A stretch of 64,000 nucleotides of DNA from Spirochaeta sp. UBA5339 (lineage in GTDB: Bacteria > Spirochaetota > Spirochaetia > DSM-2461), in the NCBI GenBank assembly GCA_002408085.1, contig DHQL01000007.1, positions 1 through 64,000 on the forward strand, written 5' to 3'. This document shows positions 59,202 through 64,000 of the stretch, one piece after another. The notes under the pieces are model-generated. The model was not told where the DNA came from. It saw nothing but the letters and a program-made list of their open reading frames with translations, and ran no database searches. Position 1 is the stretch's first letter; each line of letters opens with the position of its first letter. A program made the position numbers and the translations under genes.

Positions 59202-60158
59202 ATGAGCATAGCCCAGTCTTTATATCCCCGCCTCTGGTTTGACAAAGATGCCATCCCGGCGGTGGATTTTTACTGTTCCCTGTTTCCAGAGTCAGAAATA
59301 ATTTCCAGAAATGCCCTTTACGATACACCCGCAGGAGTTTGCGACCTTGTCAGTTTCAGGCTCTGGGGACAGCGATTTAATGGACTCAGTGCCGATACGG
59401 GTATTCACTTCAGCCCGTCAACCTCATTACTTATCAGCTGTGATCCCCTATACTTCTCCGATACTTCCGATCCTTTAAAGGCTGCCCGAACCTTCCTTAA
59501 AAAGCTATGGAGGGAGTTGGGCCATGGAGGGAAGGCTCTGATTAAACTTGGCCGTTATGATTTCAGTCCTCTCTATGGGTGGATTCAGGACAGATACGGC
59601 CTCTCCTGGCAGCTTCTGATTACGAGGGAGGGAGCGGCATCCCGACCGCCCATCATGCCCGCTCTTATCAATACAGGTAAAAATTACGGTAAAGCTGCGG
59701 AAGCTGCCGCATTCTACCGCTCCGTCTTTCCGGGCTCCGGTACAGGCCGATTGGTTCTCTATCCGGCTGACAGAGGGCGAAACAAGAAGGGGACCGTCAT
59801 GTTCTCGGACAGCAGAATCGGGGAGCAGTGGATGGCTATTCTGGACGGTGGTATGGAGAAGGAGCATCCCTTTACCGAGGCAGTCTCCTTTGTTATTCCC
59901 TGTGCCGATCAGACACAGATCGATTATTACTGGAAAAAGCTTTCAGCCTTTCCCGAAGCCGAGGGACAGGGAAGATTGAAGGACAGATTCGGTCTCTTCT
60001 GGCAGGTGGTGCCTGAAGAGCTTTTCTCCCTGATGCACAAGGGGGATGAAAGTCAGAAGCGGGCCCTCACAGAGGCAGTTCTCGGTATGAAGAAGATTGA
60101 TGTTGATAAACTTCAGAGAGTATTCAATACTGCCGGAAGAACTCCGGATTCCATGTAA
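59202..60158 (+). CDS. Double-VOC protein 1 (PhnB/3-demethylubiquinone-type)
   Basis: Protein of 318 residues made of two glyoxalase/VOC-type domains (about 5-150 and 155-305) of the PF06983 'PhnB-like' family. Marks are LWFDKDAIPAVDFYCSLFPESEI, 'DRYGLSWQLL', then again 'EAAAFYRSVFPGSGTGRLV' and 'DRFGLFWQVVP'. Members of this family have no well-proved function; VOC folds often bind a metal. It is about 60 % similar by eye to the next gene, 64 nt downstream. Confidence 0.8.
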   Translation: MSIAQSLYPRLWFDKDAIPAVDFYCSLFPESEIISRNALYDTPAGVCDLVSFRLWGQRFNGLSADTGIHFSPSTSLLISCDPLYFSDTSDPLKAARTFLKKLWRELGHGGKALIKLGRYDFSPLYGWIQDRYGLSWQLLITREGAASRPPIMPALINTGKNYGKAAEAAAFYRSVFPGSGTGRLVLYPADRGRNKKGTVMFSDSRIGEQWMAILDGGMEKEHPFTEAVSFVIPCADQTQIDYYWKKLSAFPEAEGQGRLKDRFGLFWQVVPEELFSLMHKGDESQKRALTEAVLGMKKIDVDKLQRVFNTAGRTPDSM

Positions 60159-60186
60159 ATTTGAAATGGTCTGAGGCCGTAATATA

Positions 60187-60206
60187 ATTAGTATATAAAT
60201 ACTAAT
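60187..60206. promoter_or_regulatory. Palindrome before the second double-VOC gene
   Basis: ATTAGTAT (60187-60194) and ATACTAAT (60199-60206) are perfect complements 4 nt apart, 15 nt before ATG 60222. The second gene therefore appears to have its own promoter and operator, unlike that of the first gene. Confidence 0.5.
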
Positions 60207-60221
60207 ATTCAGGGGGCTGGT

Positions 60222-61142
60222 ATGAAGGCAATCTATCCCCATCTGTGGTTTGACAACAGCGCCGTTCAGGCGGCGGAACTCTATACATCCCTTTTTCCCG
60301 AATCGGATATAATTTCAAAAAGTATTCTCAGGGACACTCCCTCGGGGGACTGTGATATGGTGAGCTTCAGACTCTGGGGTCAGCGTTTTGATGCCATCAG
60401 CGGCGGTCCCGGATTCAGCTTCAATCCGTCCCTCTCGTTTATGGTGAATTATGATCCCCTTTTCTTCAAGGATTTCGATGATCCCGAGTCTGAGGCCCGG
60501 AAATCCCTCAGGGCGGCCTGGGAGAGGCTCAGCGAAGGCGGCAAAACCCTGATGGATCTGGGCAGCTATGACTTCAGTCCCCTTTACGGCTGGACTCAGG
60601 ACCGATTTGGTCTCTCCTGGCAGCTGATCTACACCGATCCGGGCGGGGACCCCCGGCCTCCTATAATGCCGGCCCTGCTCAATACGGGAAGAAATTTCGG
60701 CAGGACCGAAGAAGCCGGGGAGTTCTACCGCTCAGTCTTTCCCGGTTCCCAGGCGGGTATGCTGGTGCCCTATCCAACTGATATGGGCTGGAATAAAAAG
60801 GACACGATTATGTTCTCCGACTACAGGCTGGGAGATCTCTGGATTGTTGCCATGGACAGCGGACAGGATGAGGAGTTTCCCTTCAATGAGTCCGTCTCCC
60901 TGGTTGTACCCTGTGAGACACAGAAGGAGATTGATTACTACTGGGAGAAGCTCTCTGCAGTCCCGGAAGCAGAACAGTGCGGCTGGCTGAAGGACAGGTA
61001 CGGACTCTCCTGGCAGATTATTCCGGCGGAACTGGAAACATTGATGGAGCGGGGGAGCGAAGGTCAGAGGAAGGCCCTTACCGAGGCGTTTTTACAGATG
61101 AAAAAGTTCGATATAGCCCAACTCCATCTAGCCTGCCAATAG
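60222..61142 (+). CDS. Double-VOC protein 2 (PhnB/3-demethylubiquinone-type)
   Basis: Protein of 306 residues, paralogue of the preceding gene with the same two-domain layout: LWFDNSAVQAAELYTSLFPESDI, 'DLGSYDFSPLYGWTQDRFGLSWQLI', 'EAGEFYRSVFPGSQAGMLV' and 'DRYGLSWQIIP'. The pair evidently arose by tandem duplication of a gene that was itself duplicated, so four VOC domains lie in a row. Function unknown. Confidence 0.8.
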   Translation: MKAIYPHLWFDNSAVQAAELYTSLFPESDIISKSILRDTPSGDCDMVSFRLWGQRFDAISGGPGFSFNPSLSFMVNYDPLFFKDFDDPESEARKSLRAAWERLSEGGKTLMDLGSYDFSPLYGWTQDRFGLSWQLIYTDPGGDPRPPIMPALLNTGRNFGRTEEAGEFYRSVFPGSQAGMLVPYPTDMGWNKKDTIMFSDYRLGDLWIVAMDSGQDEEFPFNESVSLVVPCETQKEIDYYWEKLSAVPEAEQCGWLKDRYGLSWQIIPAELETLMERGSEGQRKALTEAFLQMKKFDIAQLHLACQ

Positions 61143-61461
61143 ACATGCTCCCTTGTGAAGTGTTTAAAGCCCCTACAAACCCAGTGTAGAGTTTGAAGGG
61201 GCAGTTATATCTTTATAACCTGATTATTCAATACCCCGCTAATATCCATACTTATTCCATTCATTACAACTACCAGATTTTTAATTCCTATCTACGAGAA
61301 CTCTTCACAAAGCCCCGTAATCTTCACAGGAACTGCCTGATAAAGGGTCAAATAACTTTAATCTTTCAATTCTTCTCATGATCAAATAGCTTCTATTCAT
61401 CCTTTGAACGGACTACCCGGAAAGGATATTTAAACAGGTTATTGCGTTCCTGGAGGATCGA
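61143..61461. other. Intergenic region with terminator and probable promoter
   Basis: About 320 bases without a gene. The left part has the terminator of the VOC gene (61169-61202). The middle is AT-rich without coding signs. A TTGAAC followed 17 nt later by TATTTA near 61398-61426 could be the promoter of the porin gene; the match is weak. Confidence 0.4.
61169..61202 (+). terminator. Hairpin terminator after the VOC genes
   Basis: GCCCCT-a-CAAAC pairs with GTTTG-a-AGGGGC (11 bp with one A-A mismatch), loop of 10 nt. Only an AT-rich tract follows. Confidence 0.65.
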
Positions 61462-62622
61462 ATGAGATATAGTATTTGCTTTTTTATCATAATCTCTGCA
61501 TTCCTGCCCCAGCTCTATACAGCCGGGGCTCAGGAAGCAGCAGGTTCTACATCAAGGGACCCCTTTTTTTCCGATATAACGGCCCCTGTTAACTCCGGAC
61601 TTGATTTTCTGGAGGAAAAAACCAATCTCCGTCTGGGAGCAGACTATCAGGCACTTGGGATGGGCGGAATCTCCGGGAGTTCGGATCATGTTTATGGAGC
61701 ATCAGGGTATTACGGACTCTCCGCCCGGTGGACAGTTCAGGATTCGGGAACAGGAAACTCGTCCATATTTGATATGCGTTTTGAGGGACGCCATGACTTC
61801 GGCAATGAGTACACCCCCACATCCATGGCCTCGGCCCTTGGATATGCAGGAGTTCCCGGCGTCACTTTCAGCGACGGTTTTATCAGCAAGTTCTATATCA
61901 GACAGAACATGTTTGGTAACAGACTCACCCTGACAGCAGGGCATATCGATCTTTTCGATCATATTGATGTGATTGGAGTTCTGGCTCCCCGCATGGCTTT
62001 CTTCAACGGATCATCGGTTCTGAACTTTTCCATGAGCACTCCAGGAGCGGGATTTGCTACAACAGGACGGATGTTCGTTACCGACCAGTTCTATCTCTTC
62101 GGAGCCCTGGGTGACGCCAATGGAGACAGCAGAAAGGTTGACTGGTTTTCCGGAGGAGCTGAGTTCTTCCGCTATGGAGAGCTCGGCTGGACTCCATCAC
62201 AGCAGGACTTTCTGAAGACGAAACTCCATGTGGGTTTCTGGAATGTGGATGAAAGACAGGATGCGGGGATAGCCGGTGGATACGGTTTTCTGGCTTCAGG
62301 AAATATTACCATTGATGATGTATGGATGCCCTATTTCCGGGCCGGCTGGTCTGACGGCGGTTCTTCCCTGTACAAGTGGTCTGTGACAACAGGTTTCACC
62401 TACGCTCCCGGCGGTCACGGTGACCTGACCGGGGTAGCAGCCTCCCTGACCAGACCGCGAAACATTGAGGAGATCCAGTTTATGATGGAGAGTTTCTACC
62501 GCTTTCAGGTGGCGGACAATCTATCCCTGACTGCCGATCTGCAGTGGCTGGTTAATCCGGCAGCCAACAAAGTTGATAACCATGCCGTCGTATACGGTAT
62601 GGGAATCCGCTACACCCTTTAA
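61462..62622 (+). CDS. OprB-like carbohydrate-selective porin
   Basis: Outer-membrane protein of 386 residues with a signal peptide ending near TAGAQ. Beta-rich pattern with aromatic girdles; OprB family marks: 'IRQNMFGNRLTLTAGHIDLFDHIDV', 'FYLFGALGDANGDSRK' and 'YRFQVADNLSLTADLQWLVNPAANKVDNHAVVYGMGIRYTL'-type C-terminal strands ending in Leu. It should let sugars or small solutes diffuse. GGAGG precedes the ATG. It is 12 nt upstream of a small exported protein gene. Confidence 0.82.
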   Translation: MRYSICFFIIISAFLPQLYTAGAQEAAGSTSRDPFFSDITAPVNSGLDFLEEKTNLRLGADYQALGMGGISGSSDHVYGASGYYGLSARWTVQDSGTGNSSIFDMRFEGRHDFGNEYTPTSMASALGYAGVPGVTFSDGFISKFYIRQNMFGNRLTLTAGHIDLFDHIDVIGVLAPRMAFFNGSSVLNFSMSTPGAGFATTGRMFVTDQFYLFGALGDANGDSRKVDWFSGGAEFFRYGELGWTPSQQDFLKTKLHVGFWNVDERQDAGIAGGYGFLASGNITIDDVWMPYFRAGWSDGGSSLYKWSVTTGFTYAPGGHGDLTGVAASLTRPRNIEEIQFMMESFYRFQVADNLSLTADLQWLVNPAANKVDNHAVVYGMGIRYTL

Positions 62623-62634
62623 ACGAGGTTTCAA

Positions 62635-63099
62635 ATGAAGAAGAAAATTGCCGCAGCCGTTCTTCTGGCTGCCTTTATACCGGCCCTGGCTTTCGGAAAC
62701 ATTTCCAGGGATGATGAGGTCTATCAGACGACAAACGATGCCCTGGCCCTGTTCAGCTATATCTTTGCCACATCCATCTTCGCTGATGCCCCTGAGGGAA
62801 TCGTGATGGATGTGAATATGCAGACCGGCCGGATCGAGATGAAGTTCCAGAACTTTGATGTAGAAGAAGTCAAGGACGAAATGATGATCATGATGGTCGA
62901 AATAGATGAAGTTCTGGCCTTTGATTTTCGCAGGGTAAACGGCCGGGTCCGTGTGGATGATGCCGGTGATATGGCCTTGAGCCTGGATCTTGAAGGGGGG
63001 CCTGTTTCGGTTCTTGAGGTCCGGACAAGAGGAGAGGATATTCTGGCCCTGGATGCGGATGGAGAATCCTTTATCCACGTCTTCACAGACAAAATGTAA
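62635..63099 (+). CDS. Small exported protein of unknown function
   Basis: Protein of 154 residues with a clear signal peptide (MKKKIAAAVLLAAFIPALAFG). The mature part is acidic, with 'GIVMDVNMQTGRIEMKFQNFDVEEV' and 'DMALSLDLEGGPVSVLEVRTRGEDILAL' strands. It resembles no family I recognise. It directly follows the porin gene (12-nt gap), so it may be a periplasmic accessory. Confidence 0.7.
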   Translation: MKKKIAAAVLLAAFIPALAFGNISRDDEVYQTTNDALALFSYIFATSIFADAPEGIVMDVNMQTGRIEMKFQNFDVEEVKDEMMIMMVEIDEVLAFDFRRVNGRVRVDDAGDMALSLDLEGGPVSVLEVRTRGEDILALDADGESFIHVFTDKM

Positions 63100-63103
63100 T
63101 CCC

Positions 63104-63230
63104 GGTCCCTTCGGGGACCTGAGAATAGTAGTGCGGCTGGTTCAGCTGCAAGTATCCGGTGAGAGAAGGGAAAGTTGCCGCTTATCTGCTCCCACCGGAT
63201 AAATCCAGTATATCTATCTGGATATATACC
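63104..63230 (+). ncRNA. Structured leader with four hairpins
   Basis: Between the small exported protein and the next gene four stem-loops follow each other: GGTCCC-TTCG-GGGACC (63104-63119, UUCG tetraloop), TGCGGCTG/CAGCTGCA (63132-63150), a long one with TATCCGGTG/CACCGGATA arms (63153-63201), and GTATAT/ATATAC (63208-63229), which can alternatively pair as ATCCAG/CTGGAT. The first could be a terminator, though without a U-tract. The rest may be a structured 5' UTR of the downstream gene. It does not match a riboswitch consensus that I know. Confidence 0.45.
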
Positions 63231-63251
63231 TTATTAAGAGGATTTTGACAA

Positions 63252-64000
63252 ATGACAAAGACTCTGTTTTTAGTATTGATGCTGACAATTTCAGCAGTGT
63301 CCGGTTTTGCTTCCGGGCAGAAGGACATTCAGGGAGGGGATGATTCCTCCACATATCAGGGAAGCGGACTCGCTTCTGCTCCCCAGCCTATCTATGAACT
63401 CCCCGGAGATCACCGCTTCCATGCAGGTGAATTCTACAGGAAAAATGCCTTCTTTGAGTGGAACTACTTTACAGTTCTCGGAGAAGATGTGGATACAGGT
63501 GAAGAAGTATCCTTCTTCTGGTGTGTCTTCGCCGCTTCCTGGAACAAGGCTCTGGACAGACCTTACTACTTCAACATCATGGCTTTCCACTCTCTGGAAA
63601 CAGGAGAGTTTCACTCTGCCACAAACATGATCACCAGCGGTCAACTGGAGAATAACGGAACAGACCCCTCTTCTCCTGATTTCGAGTTCACATACTCCAT
63701 GGATGACGGAACAAGCGCCTGGTTTACACACTATGACCACGCCACTGAAACATGGACCTGGAGCGGTTCCAGTACAAACGACAGCTTTGAGCAGTTTAAA
63801 GAGAATGCGCCCTTCGACTTTGATATGACTCTGGTTATTGAAGAGCCCGGGTACCTTCCTGCTGCCTACTTCGGTCTGGAAGCCATTGGCTACACCCCCG
63901 ACTACAGACAGAACCCTGAGACAACCTGGGGTCTGACACGGTACATCGTTGCTCCCTTTGGTGCTGCTGAAGGAAGAATCAATATCGGCGGAAGAGAGCG
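63252..64000 (+). CDS. Exported lipocalin/CrtC-like protein, 3' end cut off
   Basis: Open to the window end (at least 249 residues). A signal peptide is visible (MTKTLFLVLMLTISAVSGFASG). The start of the mature part, 'FYRKNAFFEWNYFTVLGEDVDTGEEVSFFWCVFAASW', followed by 'MAFHSLETGEFHSATNMI', resembles AttH/CrtC-type lipocalin-like domains that begin with an E-W-x-Y motif. AGAGGA precedes ATG 63252. The family call is tentative because the C-terminal half is missing. Confidence 0.6.
   Translation, partial: MTKTLFLVLMLTISAVSGFASGQKDIQGGDDSSTYQGSGLASAPQPIYELPGDHRFHAGEFYRKNAFFEWNYFTVLGEDVDTGEEVSFFWCVFAASWNKALDRPYYFNIMAFHSLETGEFHSATNMITSGQLENNGTDPSSPDFEFTYSMDDGTSAWFTHYDHATETWTWSGSSTNDSFEQFKENAPFDFDMTLVIEEPGYLPAAYFGLEAIGYTPDYRQNPETTWGLTRYIVAPFGAAEGRINIGGRE

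Noticed and set aside
63104..63201. Cobalamin riboswitch, because GGGAAA and GCCGC occur
   Set aside because: The order and spacing of elements do not fit the B12-box consensus.
1..64000. CRISPR arrays, rRNA genes, intact insertion sequences, c-di-GMP or cobalamin riboswitches
   Set aside because: Looked for; no regularly spaced repeats, rRNA stretches, complete transposase genes or recognisable riboswitch cores were found by eye.

Overview
The window looks like a chromosomal segment of a free-living, heterotrophic Gram-negative bacterium, most probably a spirochaete (Spirochaetales; inference from the mix of proteins, the Omp85-type and OprB-type outer-membrane barrels, the many Cys-lipoproteins and the exported binding proteins of 'FAGGS' type; no rRNA or other phylogenetic marker is present, so this is moderate confidence only). 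Genes are dense, operons are tight with 1-8 nt overlaps, and no CRISPR array, intact insertion sequence, rRNA or intact tRNA is visible.

Layout. 1-2.65 kb is a decayed accessory patch: a DUF3124 lipoprotein, two broken tyrosine-integrase fragments, a 3'-tRNA-like scar that could be an old attachment site, and a MntA/HepT-type pair whose HepT carries a one-base frameshift. 2.66-14.1 kb is a sigma-54 activator followed by a sigma-54 promoter and a nine-gene operon: AstE/AspA-type deacylase, a complete Dpp/Opp-type peptide transporter, an AbgB-like M20 amidohydrolase and a CyuA-type cysteine desulfidase. 14.1-29.2 kb holds signalling and transport genes: a lipoprotein sensor kinase with a periplasmic solute-binding domain, proB plus a GNAT acetyltransferase, a membrane hybrid kinase, a MATE exporter, two half-size permeases, a PreA/PyrD-like flavoprotein, a class III nucleotide cyclase, a MEDS protein paired with a hybrid kinase, and gltS. 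29.2-34.2 kb is a phosphonate-family ABC cluster (phnC-phnE-phnE) coupled to surE and a HAD-like protein, with phnD divergent. 34.3-39 kb carries an HD hydrolase, a tandem-rhodanese lipoprotein, two FMN-type lipoproteins and an Omp85-like barrel. 39-44.1 kb has an M20 peptidase, a polar amino-acid ABC transporter behind a second sigma-54 promoter, and an RhlE-type helicase. 44.4-51 kb is an alpha-galactoside module (ABC importer, LacI regulator with two operators, GH36 enzyme). 51.1-58.2 kb includes an ammonium transporter fused to an active-looking GGDEF domain behind a third sigma-54 promoter, lplA, a ChlI/ChlD-type chelatase gene with an apparent programmed -1 frameshift, an IclR regulator and an iron-dependent alcohol dehydrogenase. 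58.4-64 kb has a ferritin-like protein with a cysteine pair, two paralogous double-VOC proteins, an OprB-like porin, a small exported protein, a structured RNA leader and the start of an exported lipocalin/CrtC-like protein that runs off the window.

How the parts work together. The three sigma-54 promoters sit in front of peptide uptake and deacylation, polar amino-acid uptake, and ammonium transport/c-di-GMP output. This suggests a nitrogen-acquisition regulon spread along the window. The most unusual items are the chelatase frameshift signal (A AAA AAG, 8-nt spacer, stem-loop containing the zero-frame stop) and the Amt-GGDEF fusion with intact twin-His, GGEEF and I-site motifs.
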